A stretch of 64,000 nucleotides of DNA from the NCBI GenBank assembly GCA_934438075.1, contig CAKSBF010000001.1, forward strand, positions 124,001 through 188,000, written 5' to 3'. This stretch comes from an uncultured Clostridia bacterium. GTDB taxonomy: Bacteria; Bacillota; Clostridia; UBA1381; UBA9506. A program made the translations under genes and the position numbers. Below the pieces are notes generated by a model, which was not told where the DNA came from, did not search any database, and saw only the letters and a program-made list of their open reading frames with translations. How positions within the stretch are numbered: position 1 is the stretch's first letter; every line of letters starts with the position of its first letter. Shown piece by piece: positions 52,439 to 60,278 of the stretch.

Positions 52439-52495
52439 TACTATTTTCAGTTTACATAACTCATTTTTCCTTGTCTTATTACACTCTGCATTTGT

Positions 52496-52975
52496 TCACT
52501 TTGCCTTATTTCGAAAAACCCACAAACGGTTTCCAAGAAAATTAACCGCAAGCGAAAACGGCATTGCTGCCAATTTACAAAACATAACAGCAGAGTTGCC
52601 CTCCAACCGAAATGCAAGAGCCGTGCAGGAAAGCAAAGCATTCGCCAGCCGCTCCAGATGCAATATATCATAGAACAGGTTCAGACACAAAAGGGTAACT
52701 CCCATTGAAACCAAATTAATAACAATAAATTTCCACATCTCATTCGCCTGCACCTTGCCCTTTTGCTCAAAAGTCCAGTAACGGTTAAACAGGTAACTGT
52801 TTGTCATGGCAATTGCCGTTGAAAAAACTTGCGCAAGATTCTTATCCAGTTTCAGCAAACTGAAAAAAACAAAAAACAAGCCGTAATCAAGGGCTGTGTT
52901 TAATATCCCTATTAATCCAAACTTCACAACCTGAAGAAAATCCTTTTTTACTTTTTTATCTGTCTGAGTCGTCAT
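52496..52975 (-). CDS. GtrA-family membrane protein
   Basis: The 159-aa protein has four transmembrane helices (about 18-38, 46-66, 84-104, 118-146) and the GtrA signatures VKFGLIGILNTALDYGLFFV, NSYLFNRYWTFE and NFLGNRLWVF. GtrA proteins are thought to flip or help flip polyprenyl-phosphate-linked sugars made by a partner GT2 enzyme, encoded just upstream with overlap. I prefer the ATG at 52975 over the GTG at 53002, which has no ribosome site. It is the last gene of the pqqD-like operon. Confidence 0.85.
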   Translation of the reverse strand: MTTQTDKKVKKDFLQVVKFGLIGILNTALDYGLFFVFFSLLKLDKNLAQVFSTAIAMTNSYLFNRYWTFEQKGKVQANEMWKFIVINLVSMGVTLLCLNLFYDILHLERLANALLSCTALAFRLEGNSAVMFCKLAAMPFSLAVNFLGNRLWVFRNKAK

Positions 52976-53909
52976 TATTTTCGCCAAACCCCTTCTTTTC
53001 ACGGATAATATACAGCGGTCTGTTTTTTGCTTCGTCGTAAATTCTGCCGATATACTCTCCTATAATACCCAGCATCATTAGAATAACACCATTAAAAATC
53101 AGTGAAACAGCAAGAGTAGATGCCCAGCCGGTCACGGTAGTATTGGTAAACAGACGCAGGCAGAGCACAACAATTAAGTAGATAAAGCTGCATGCCGCTA
53201 CTAAAAAACCAATATAGGTTGATATTTTCAGCGGTTTATACGAAAACGTGGTAATACCATCCATTGCAAATTTCAGCATTTTCTTCAGCGGATATTTGGT
53301 TTCCCCGGCAAAGCGCTCATCGCGCACATAAGTTACAGCCGTTTGACGGAAACCAACCCAACTGACCAGTCCGCGAACATAACGATTTTTTTCTGTCAAC
53401 GAAGACATCACATCGCACACCTTGCGGTCGATCAGACGAAAATCACCCGTATCAACCGGAATATCCACACTCGTCATACTGGCAAGCAAACGATAAAACA
53501 TTTTCGCCGTTATCTTTTTAAAGAAGGTCTCCCCTTTTCTTTTCAGGCGCTGACCGTAAACAACATCATAACCTTCCTTCCATTTTGCAATCATTTCTAA
53601 GATAACCTCCGGCGGATCCTGCAAATCCGCGTCAATTACGACTACCGCCTGCCCCGAAGAATTGTCCATTCCTGCGGTAATAGCAGTCTGATGACCAAAA
53701 TTTCGTGAAAAATTAATCAGTTTTACATTGCTGTCCCTATCGCAGATGCCCGAAATAATTTCCGCAGTTTTGTCACGGCTGCCATCGTTGACAAAAATTA
53801 ATTCATATGCCTCACCGGTAGAATCCATAACCTGCTTTAAACGCTTATAGCTTTCCTCCGCAACCAATTCCTCGTTGTAAACGGGAACTACAATCGAATA
53901 ACGTATCAT
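52956..53909 (-). CDS. GT2 polyprenyl-phosphate glycosyltransferase (DPM1/GtrB-like)
   Basis: The 317-aa protein has a GT-A domain with YSIVVPVYNEELVAEESY, FVNDGSRDKTAEI, VVIDADLQDPPEVI (DxD-type metal site) and RDERFAGETKYPL. Two C-terminal transmembrane helices follow (about 230-255 and 265-292) and a basic tail. Such enzymes load glucose or a similar sugar on undecaprenyl phosphate. With the GtrA protein downstream it forms the usual synthase-flippase pair for sugar decoration of a wall polymer, glycan or protein. The acceptor is unknown. The ATG follows AAGGAG, 44 bp after the ABC gene. Confidence 0.92.
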   Translation of the reverse strand: MIRYSIVVPVYNEELVAEESYKRLKQVMDSTGEAYELIFVNDGSRDKTAEIISGICDRDSNVKLINFSRNFGHQTAITAGMDNSSGQAVVVIDADLQDPPEVILEMIAKWKEGYDVVYGQRLKRKGETFFKKITAKMFYRLLASMTSVDIPVDTGDFRLIDRKVCDVMSSLTEKNRYVRGLVSWVGFRQTAVTYVRDERFAGETKYPLKKMLKFAMDGITTFSYKPLKISTYIGFLVAACSFIYLIVVLCLRLFTNTTVTGWASTLAVSLIFNGVILMMLGIIGEYIGRIYDEAKNRPLYIIREKKGFGENNDDSDR

Positions 53910-53953
53910 AAAATATTTTGCTCCTTCCGTTGATGTGTTTTCTAAACCGATTA

Positions 53954-55660
53954 TTATCCTGTCGTTTTATCATATTTTTCTAACTGATATATCTTGCCGT
54001 TCTCTACATAAAAATTAACGTTGCAGCACTCTTTTGCCGCTGCCTTATGCGAAACGGTAAGACAAGTTTTGCTCTGCATGGCAATGAGATTTTCCAATAC
54101 CGCCTTTTCTGTTTTTTCATCCAGCGCAGAAGTACACTCATCCAACAAAAGTACCGGCGCATCGTAAAGCAATGCACGCGCAATGGCAAGGCGCTGCACC
54201 TGTCCCTCGGAAAGACCGGTTCCACCCTCGCCGAGCACCGTATCAAGCCCTTGCGGGAGTTTCTGTATCTCCTCCCATATCTCTGCATGTTTTGCTGCGG
54301 AAATAATCTCCTCCTCCGATGCACTTTCCTTTGCAAATGCAATATTTTCACGAATCGTGCCGGAAAGAATTAAATTACCCTGCGGAACATAAGCAAACAG
54401 AGCACGTGTTTCTGCTCCAAGCAAAAGCTTTTCCCCACTTTTTCCCAAAAGAAAAATTTCACCCTGCTCCGGCTCCATAATTCCTAAAAACAGCTTTAAA
54501 AGTGTGGATTTTCCCGCACCGGAAAGCCCTGTCACCGCCGCAAAATCACCTTTGTGCAAACGAAAACTGACATCGTCAAGCACTTTTTTCCCCTCATAGG
54601 AAAAAGTAACATGCTCTGCGCAAAACCATTCTGCATTGCGATATGCTTCCGACCGGTCAAAATCATTTTGCTGCAAATTCTCTTCCGGAAGGTTTTCCAA
54701 CTCAAGCAGACGCTCCGTCGAGGCCGTCATAGCATAATATTGCGGCAGCAAAGAGGACAGACTGCGAAACGGAGACTGAAGTTGCTCCACCAGCTGTAAA
54801 ATCGCCGTAAGAGAACCAAAACTCATCAGGCCGCGCGACAAACGAAACGCCCCCCACGCCAATGCAAAATAATATCCTGCCGTCATCGCAATGAAAAAAA
54901 CAATATTAGACAAAATACTGATATGTGCTCTTTTCAGGCTTAAATGAAAGTTTTCTGTCTGCAATGCGGTTGCACGTTCCGTCACACGGGTTTCACTGCC
55001 GAAAGATTTAATTACTAAAAGATTTGCAAGAGATTCCTGCATAAACGAACGCGTCTTGCCATCGCTCTCCTGCACCCTTTTATGCAGATTTTTCATTTTC
55101 TTACGGTAAAGCCTTGCCGCAATCAAAACGATTGGCAATGCTGCAAGACAAATTAACGAAAACCATTTATCCAAAACAAACAAGACGCCAAAACTGACTG
55201 CTGCCCGCGTTACATAATGAATCAAATCCGGAATCAGCGAACTGATTGCATTGGTTACCACCGAGATATCGCCTGTCAGGCGGTTTAGCAATTCGCCGGA
55301 ATGGTAACGGAAAACACAAGCCGCTTCCTTATGAATCAACGCAGAAAACAATCTGCGTTTACATTTAATATTCAATTTGCCGTTAACCCGAACTGTCAGT
55401 TCAGAAACAACAATCTGCATGCCGAGCTGCAGCAAAATTAAGCCGACCAAAACCAAAGACGCCTCAATTAAATTGCCTGCTGTCTCACCCGAAGCCATTG
55501 CCACTGCAGTATCTATTACATTCTTAGAGGCCAAAGCAAATGACGCACCAAGTACGGAATAGCCGATTCCGAAAACAGACAGCACCAATATACCGCGCCA
55601 AACCTTTTTGGCAAGTGCCAAATCCCACAAAAGCGCAGTCTTGTTGTTCTTCTGCCTCAT
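53954..55660 (-). CDS. ABC exporter, fused membrane and ATPase domains
   Basis: Half-transporter of 568 aa: six transmembrane helices (about 15-310), then the nucleotide-binding domain with Walker A GLSGAGKSTLLK, signature LSEGQVQRLAIARAL, Walker B VLLLDECTSALDE and a degenerate H-loop (VSHKAA). It has no C39 peptidase domain, so any leader removal would be done by another protein, plausibly the S24/S26 protease whose stop overlaps its ATG (ATGA). Type IV ABC exporters like this move lipids, drugs or peptides; context suggests a peptide. Confidence 0.9.
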   Translation of the reverse strand: MRQKNNKTALLWDLALAKKVWRGILVLSVFGIGYSVLGASFALASKNVIDTAVAMASGETAGNLIEASLVLVGLILLQLGMQIVVSELTVRVNGKLNIKCKRRLFSALIHKEAACVFRYHSGELLNRLTGDISVVTNAISSLIPDLIHYVTRAAVSFGVLFVLDKWFSLICLAALPIVLIAARLYRKKMKNLHKRVQESDGKTRSFMQESLANLLVIKSFGSETRVTERATALQTENFHLSLKRAHISILSNIVFFIAMTAGYYFALAWGAFRLSRGLMSFGSLTAILQLVEQLQSPFRSLSSLLPQYYAMTASTERLLELENLPEENLQQNDFDRSEAYRNAEWFCAEHVTFSYEGKKVLDDVSFRLHKGDFAAVTGLSGAGKSTLLKLFLGIMEPEQGEIFLLGKSGEKLLLGAETRALFAYVPQGNLILSGTIRENIAFAKESASEEEIISAAKHAEIWEEIQKLPQGLDTVLGEGGTGLSEGQVQRLAIARALLYDAPVLLLDECTSALDEKTEKAVLENLIAMQSKTCLTVSHKAAAKECCNVNFYVENGKIYQLEKYDKTTG

Positions 55661-56154
55661 CTTTTTTCCCGCCTCTTACTCGTTATTTTCCGCAGTTTCA
55701 GATAAAAATGTAACAATTGCGGACGAAACGGGCGCAGCACGCCCCATAAAGCCGCCGCCAACCGATATAAAGGATTGGTACAGGAAATGGTTTTTCCATT
55801 CCTGCAAAACTCCTTTGCTACCGCCACAATTTGTTCCCTTGCAACATCATTTTCCAGCGTAGTCTGATTATCGCCGCACATTGTATACATTCCGTTTTTA
55901 ATTTTTAAAATACGGTGCAAAACATATTTCCCATTTTCTCTGCGATATAGCGGAAGCTCAAAACGTTTCAGCTTTTGCGGCGGCGCTGTCAGCACCACAC
56001 TGTCTGCGCGGTCTCTCAGCATAGGATACATGCTGTTTCCCGTGACGGTAATTTTCACCTGACCTCCGCCGCGGATTAACTCCTCCACCACCGGAAAAAA
56101 ATCGTCCGTCTGTGCCTCTAACCGTCCTTTATCTTTCATACAGATATTTTCCAT
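55657..56154 (-). CDS. S24/S26-family peptidase (SipW-like Ser/His type)
   Basis: The 165-aa protein has the S26/LexA-fold motifs: TGNSMYPML with the nucleophilic Ser, and YVLHRIL, where His rather than Lys would be the general base as in ER-type/SipW signal peptidases. It then has MYTMCGDNQTT with the conserved GDN. Unlike SipW it has no N-terminal transmembrane helix, so it is probably cytoplasmic or only peripherally attached by the basic, amphipathic C terminus. It is sandwiched between the PqqD-like and ABC genes with overlaps on both sides, which argues for one pathway. Confidence 0.85.
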   Translation of the reverse strand: MENICMKDKGRLEAQTDDFFPVVEELIRGGGQVKITVTGNSMYPMLRDRADSVVLTAPPQKLKRFELPLYRRENGKYVLHRILKIKNGMYTMCGDNQTTLENDVAREQIVAVAKEFCRNGKTISCTNPLYRLAAALWGVLRPFRPQLLHFYLKLRKITSKRREKR

Positions 56155-56420
56155 TACGACAAAAGTACGCCTTTATCTGTAAGGCTATGTAAAAACTCTT
56201 TCACATCTGCCATCGCCGTTGCCTCATCCGTGTCATACTCCGAAAGCAGCGCGGCAACTAAATCTTGCTCCGATTTTTCCGTCAAAAGCTGGTTCCACAA
56301 AAATGCACCGCTTTCGTTCAGCGTCATCATCATTTGAAAATTTACCATGTTTTCACCAACGGGAACCACCACCCAGCTCCCTGCCATTTCTTTTAAAATA
56401 AAACCGTCCTTTATTTTCAC
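56154..56420 (-). CDS. PqqD-like peptide-binding protein
   Basis: The 88-aa winged-helix protein begins VKIKDGFILKEMAGSWVVVP, then MMMTLNESGAFLWNQLL and a helical end with DVKEFLHSLTDKGVLLS. This is the PqqD/RRE (RiPP recognition element) fold, which binds leader peptides of ribosomal peptides. No radical-SAM enzyme, cyclase or precursor gene is beside it. The start is GTG at 56420 after AGGAAGGG; a longer reading from 56576 would run through the promoter. It is first in a five-gene operon. Confidence 0.85.
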   Translation of the reverse strand: MKIKDGFILKEMAGSWVVVPVGENMVNFQMMMTLNESGAFLWNQLLTEKSEQDLVAALLSEYDTDEATAMADVKEFLHSLTDKGVLLS

Positions 56421-56459
56421 AGAAAACCATTCCCTTCCTATTAATACCCTTTCCTGTAT

Positions 56460-56488
56460 ATTGTACACTAAAGTGTGTCGTTTGTCAA
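56460..56488 (-). promoter_or_regulatory. Sigma-A promoter of the PqqD-like operon with embedded inverted repeat
   Basis: TTGACA (56488-56483), a 17-bp spacer and TACAAT (56465-56460) lie on the minus strand. The spacer holds ACACT-AA-AGTGT (56465-56476), a likely repressor site. The -35 lies only 8 bp from the -35 of the divergent promoter. Confidence 0.8.
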
Positions 56489-56496
56489 TTTTATGC

Positions 56497-56525
56497 TTGC
56501 AAAAATATAGCCGATATGGTAAAAT
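56497..56525 (+). promoter_or_regulatory. Sigma-A promoter of the SLH protein gene
   Basis: TTGCAA (56497-56502), a 17-bp spacer and TAAAAT (56520-56525). The leader is about 85 nt. Confidence 0.7.
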
Positions 56526-56556
56526 AAAAATAATGTTAAAGCCTAAATAAAGTAAC

Positions 56557-56597
56557 GCTGCATGGTGCGGCGACACCGCATTGAAGCGGAATTTTTT
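56557..56597 (+). promoter_or_regulatory. Attenuator-like alternative hairpins in the leader of the SLH gene
   Basis: GCTGCA (56557-56562) can pair with TGCGGC (56566-56571). TGCGG (56566-56570) can instead pair with CCGCA (56576-56580), and CCGC (56576-56579) can pair with GCGG (56586-56589), which is followed by six T (56592-56597). The three pairings exclude one another in the classic 1:2, 2:3, 3:4 pattern. The terminator stem is only 4 bp. Confidence 0.4.
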
Positions 56598-56617
56598 AAA
56601 CTGAAAAGAGGGTACAT

Positions 56618-58255
56618 ATGAAAAAAATTACGGCACTTATTTCCGCCTCCCTTCTCGCATTGTCTGCATTTCCCATCAGCGCATCCGCAGAGATGGCGTT
56701 TTCTGACTTATCAGCGGAGCATTGGGCATATGCCAATGTGCAAACTTTGGTTTCCGAAGGAACCATCCGCGGCTACGAGGACGGAAGCTTTCGTCCGAAC
56801 GGCACAGTAACCCGCGCGGAATTTGTAAAAATGATCGGCAAGGGAGCAACTCGTTACGCATCTGATTTCAGCGACGTTTCCCAAAACCACTGGGCATATG
56901 AATACATCATGTATTCCGGACTGGTACCGGAAAGTTCCGTCAGCTTTCTGCCGGATCAACCAATTAAAAGAATAGAAGTCATTGAGCTTCTGTGGAAGCG
57001 CGCCGGTTCACCGACGGGCTACACCGCACCTTCTATCGTCACCTCTCAGGCAAGCCGTAAAAAAGATGCGCTTGCATGGGCATATACATTAGGAATCGCA
57101 AACGGAGACGACGGCATATCAATGCGAGTTAACGACACTATGACCCGTGCCGAGGGTGCAGCGCTGATTATTCGTGCCAGAGAAAACACTGCCGCCGGCG
57201 TTAGCAAGTCCTTCACAGACGCAGTCAGCGAAACTGTGTTAAAACAGGTTTTCGACAGTCTTGATCTATTTGACGATAACACCTACGTTGCAGATAAGCC
57301 GGTCACTTACGGCGAACTGGCCCGTGCTGCCGTACGTATTGCCGGCAGCGAGCACGATCCTTCTTACTATACGCTGACCTCCTCTGTTCCGTTTGAACAC
57401 AAATATGCGCGGGATCTTGATGTTTTAGGACGCAACGTTATCGGAACCGACAAGGTAACCGCGGAATTGATTGACCAACAGGCTACCGTTGCGGATGTTA
57501 TTGCCGCCCTCACCTTTGGCGCACTGCACCGCTCTGCAACTCCTTATGCAGTAGATGTCCCGACTGAAGAATGGAAAGGAAAAATGGCGGCAGCGCAAAA
57601 CAACCTGCTGACTTTTGCCTTTAAAAAGGGCGTACAGCTTGATACTTCAAACGAATTGGAAAAACTGAACCGCAAAGCAACGCTGAAAGATGTTGCGGCC
57701 GCGGCGCTGCAGATTGACAACATCATCGGCATGCAAACAGATTATTCCACTGAAACAAATGTCTTTGGATCTTCAAAAATAAATCACAGCCTGGATCTTT
57801 CCGGACGTTGGTACGAAAATTTTCAGTTGGTGCTAAAAGATGTGCCTAACGCGGTTTACACCACGGAATTCACCGCTCACGGAGATTCCGCAAAGACTCC
57901 GAAAGAATCTTATCGTTTCCCGCAGGCGTACAGCACAATCTTCTCAACCTCACTTGCTTTATACCGCAATTTTGTAAAAGACTCCAGCGGTTTGGACTGC
58001 ACCATGGTTTACTCCCCCTCACTTGTCTCCAACAACGGTAACGGCTATACCATGCGCGTAAAAATTACTGTAAATGCCATTGGCAGCGCAAATACCCTCG
58101 GCGGATGTTTCCAGTGCGGAAGCAAGGCTGCTGAGCAAAGTTTCACCTTAGAGGCGGGAAAAACTTTCTACGCTGACATTGCAAGCGGAGGAACTTTTGG
58201 TTCTGCAATGAATCCGGAAAGCATGTTTATTGACCAGATTATCTGCGAAGGTTAA
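56618..58255 (+). CDS. Secreted SLH-domain surface protein
   Basis: The 545-aa protein has a signal peptide ending ISASAE. Three S-layer homology repeats follow: FSDLSAEHWAYANVQTLVSE with RGYEDGSFRPNGTVTR, FSDVSQNHWAYEYI, and a degenerate third (WAYTLGIANGDDG ... MTRAEGAALI). Further SLH-like units extend to about 360. The last 170 residues are a beta-rich domain I do not recognise, with four cysteines (LDCTMV, GGCFQCGSK, IICEG). SLH repeats bind pyruvylated wall polymer. GAGGGT precedes the ATG. It is divergent from the PqqD-like operon. Confidence 0.85.
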   Translation: MKKITALISASLLALSAFPISASAEMAFSDLSAEHWAYANVQTLVSEGTIRGYEDGSFRPNGTVTRAEFVKMIGKGATRYASDFSDVSQNHWAYEYIMYSGLVPESSVSFLPDQPIKRIEVIELLWKRAGSPTGYTAPSIVTSQASRKKDALAWAYTLGIANGDDGISMRVNDTMTRAEGAALIIRARENTAAGVSKSFTDAVSETVLKQVFDSLDLFDDNTYVADKPVTYGELARAAVRIAGSEHDPSYYTLTSSVPFEHKYARDLDVLGRNVIGTDKVTAELIDQQATVADVIAALTFGALHRSATPYAVDVPTEEWKGKMAAAQNNLLTFAFKKGVQLDTSNELEKLNRKATLKDVAAAALQIDNIIGMQTDYSTETNVFGSSKINHSLDLSGRWYENFQLVLKDVPNAVYTTEFTAHGDSAKTPKESYRFPQAYSTIFSTSLALYRNFVKDSSGLDCTMVYSPSLVSNNGNGYTMRVKITVNAIGSANTLGGCFQCGSKAAEQSFTLEAGKTFYADIASGGTFGSAMNPESMFIDQIICEG

Positions 58256-58279
58256 CGATCTGATATGAATTAAAAAATT

Positions 58280-58326
58280 CAGAACACAGCCGACACGCCG
58301 CTGCGTGCAGACTGTGTTCTGTTTAT
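58280..58326. terminator. Bidirectional terminator between the SLH gene and sigE
   Basis: CAGAACACAG (58280-58289) pairs with CTGTGTTCTG (58312-58321) around a GC-rich inner hairpin. TTTATTTTT follows on the plus strand. Confidence 0.75.
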
Positions 58327-58340
58327 TTTTACCCTCTCTT

Positions 58341-59084
58341 TCATTGCACCATCTTAGAAATTTCTTTTTTCAATCTTTGAATAATTCGTTTTTCCAGTCT
58401 GGAGATATAAGACTGCGAGATCCCAAGCATATCCGCAACTTCTTTCTGCGTTTTTTCCGTTCCGTTTCCCAACCCAAAGCGCAGCTCCATAATGGAACGT
58501 TCTCTCTCATTTAAACGCTTGATTGCCGTATGCAGGAGTTGCCTGTCTACTTCATCTTCAATTCTTCTGCCCACATCATCCCCGTCCGTTCCCAAAACGT
58601 CGGACAGAAGCAACTCATTGCCATCCCAGTCCGTATTCAGCGGCTCATCTATAGATACCTCTGTTTTCAGATTATGGTTTTTGCGCAGATACATTAAGAT
58701 TTCATTTTCAATACAACGGGACGCATAAGTTGCCAACTTAATATTTTTTCCGGGATCAAAGGAATTAATTGCTTTAATCAATCCAATGGAACCGATAGAA
58801 ATTAAATCCTCAATGCAGATACCGGTATTTTCAAACTTGCGCGCAACATAAACCACCAGCCGCAGATTATGCTCCACCAATTTTTGCTTTACATCATAGT
58901 TTTCCGTGCTCAAGACCCTGAGCAGCATCGCCTCCTCTTCCGGTGTAAGCGGTGCCGGAAGGGCTTCGCCGCCGCTGATGTAAAATACCGCGCCGCTGTC
59001 TTCGCTCTCGCAAAAAAAAGTTTTTAAATACTGATATTGATACTTTGCCAAAGTAATCAGATTTTTTAATAAAGTCGCCATCAT
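58341..59084 (-). CDS. sigE: Mother-cell sporulation sigma factor SigE
   Basis: Sigma-70 family protein of 247 aa, made as a membrane-bound precursor. The N-terminal about 25-30 residues ([20 protein letters not shown]) are the pro-sequence. Region 2 has [19 protein letters not shown] and [20 protein letters not shown]. Region 4 has [17 protein letters not shown] and the helix-turn-helix [20 protein letters not shown]. Position after spoIIGA makes SigE far likelier than SigK. The start is the ATG at 59084, 9 bp after GAGGGAG. sigG, often next, is not downstream here. Confidence 0.93.
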   Translation of the reverse strand: MMATLLKNLITLAKYQYQYLKTFFCESEDSGAVFYISGGEALPAPLTPEEEAMLLRVLSTENYDVKQKLVEHNLRLVVYVARKFENTGICIEDLISIGSIGLIKAINSFDPGKNIKLATYASRCIENEILMYLRKNHNLKTEVSIDEPLNTDWDGNELLLSDVLGTDGDDVGRRIEDEVDRQLLHTAIKRLNERERSIMELRFGLGNGTEKTQKEVADMLGISQSYISRLEKRIIQRLKKEISKMVQ

Positions 59085-59937
59085 TATGCTTCGCTCCCTC
59101 AAGGTCATTTGGTAAGATTATTTGATATGATTTTTCCGAATCAAAACTGTTTTGCGTCACCGCAACTAACCGTGTCACCGCATACTTTCTATCAGAAAAC
59201 CATATCTGAGCCGAAAATGCCGGCAAGATTTCTTTGCCGCCGATACCAAAACAGTTAATCAGAGTAAATTGCTCCGGATACTTTATCGGTGCATCCAAAA
59301 ACGACTCCGCCACCGGGAAAAACTTTGCAACTGCCTGCCATTCTGCCAGAATAATTCCTTGTCCTTTATTATCCTCCAAAAAATTACCCGTATCGTAAAG
59401 AGCCGTACAAAATTGTTCTTTTCCATTGCAAAAAAGACATATGCGGCAAATACAGTCAGCCTTTCCCGACAAACGCTTTGCAATTGTAAAAACAAATCGC
59501 ATAAGCGGATAAACAAGCAGCATGGTAAACAACAGACGATAAACAGGTATATTAATATACCACACACCGCCTGAGCAAACCGCACCCAGGCGGCTGCCCA
59601 AACCGGTAAAAGCCGCCAGCATAAAACCGATTCCGCCACAAATCAGTGAAATCAGATAAAAAGTGCACAGATTTTTACAAAATACCCGGCTCTTCTGCCA
59701 TCCAAAGGAAATTAATACCATTAGTGCGGATATTGCCATCTTAACGCCCAAAGATACTGCCAGATGTGCGGAAGTAAAAAAGGCCAGCGTTGCATATATT
59801 GCTCCCAACGCCGCAGCAAAAATCATTCGGATATGTGCCCGCTTTTTTTGCAGTATCCGCGCCGTGAAAAACAGCAGCAGATAATCCATTCCGAAATTGA
59901 TAAAAAACAAAACATCTGCATATATTTTTATCTGCAT
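58894..59937 (-). CDS. spoIIGA: Sporulation sigma-E processing peptidase SpoIIGA
   Basis: Septum-located aspartic protease that cleaves pro-SigE after contact with the forespore-signalled SpoIIR. The 347-aa frame has five to six N-terminal transmembrane helices (about 5-160) and the protease domain with catalytic [12 protein letters not shown] (about 185-197) and [16 protein letters not shown]. The recognisable domain ends near [10 protein letters not shown] (about 285). The frame then runs 191 bp into sigE in another frame before stopping, giving a basic, low-complexity tail unlike the family. The ATG at 59937 follows GGAGGAG. Confidence 0.9.
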   Translation of the reverse strand: MQIKIYADVLFFINFGMDYLLLFFTARILQKKRAHIRMIFAAALGAIYATLAFFTSAHLAVSLGVKMAISALMVLISFGWQKSRVFCKNLCTFYLISLICGGIGFMLAAFTGLGSRLGAVCSGGVWYINIPVYRLLFTMLLVYPLMRFVFTIAKRLSGKADCICRICLFCNGKEQFCTALYDTGNFLEDNKGQGIILAEWQAVAKFFPVAESFLDAPIKYPEQFTLINCFGIGGKEILPAFSAQIWFSDRKYAVTRLVAVTQNSFDSEKSYQIILPNDLEGAKHNDGDFIKKSDYFGKVSISVFKNFFLRERRQRRGILHQRRRSPSGTAYTGRGGDAAQGLEHGKL

Positions 59938-60066
59938 TTGCTCTCCTCCGCCTTTGTATATCTACAGTTACCATTATAACGATTACGACAGACAAAAAAT
60001 GTCAATTCGGCGTGTCGAATGAAAAAAATCTTTCGACTTTTTATAAAAAACTTTTTAAAGTTTTTG

Positions 60067-60095
60067 TAGACAAATGCATTTTTTTGTAGTATAAT
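60067..60095 (+). promoter_or_regulatory. Sigma-A promoter of the pyr operon
   Basis: TAGACA (60067-60072), a 17-bp spacer and perfect TATAAT (60090-60095). The rest of 59938-60066 is AT-rich spacer upstream of spoIIGA. Confidence 0.75.
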
Positions 60096-60119
60096 AGAAA
60101 CAATAAAAAGTTTACCTTT

Positions 60120-60252
60120 AAATCGGTACAGAGATGCTGATAAGGTGCGAAGCAACTTCATACTGTCTGCAAGGAGTCATATAAGGCTCTTTGTGTTGTG
60201 TGCGCTTTTGTATTCCCACTCTTATCGCCTCTGTGATAAGAGTTTTTTTATT
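60120..60252 (+). promoter_or_regulatory. PyrR-regulated attenuator leader of the pyr operon
   Basis: The RNA hairpin ATCGGT (60122-60127) / GCTGAT (60136-60141) presents the loop CAGAGA (60129-60134). That loop fits the CNGNGA consensus of PyrR binding loops, with purines flanking the stem. A factor-independent terminator follows: ACTCTTATC (60218-60226) / GATAAGAGT (60235-60243), then a run of T. Bound PyrR-UMP would favour termination when uridine nucleotides are plentiful. The exact antiterminator pairing was not worked out. Confidence 0.8.
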
Positions 60253-60278
60253 GCAAAAATGCGACAGGAGGTAAGAGA

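Noticed and set aside
52336..52683. Long plus-strand open stretch beginning near AGGAGG at 52321 and running over gtrA
   Set aside because: It lacks a standard start codon after the AGGAGG and overlaps the clear gtrA gene antisense.
56421..56576. 52-residue hydrophobic N-terminal extension of the PqqD-like protein, which could look like a membrane anchor
   Set aside because: It would be translated from DNA that contains the operon's promoter; the GTG at 56420 gives the normal PqqD length.
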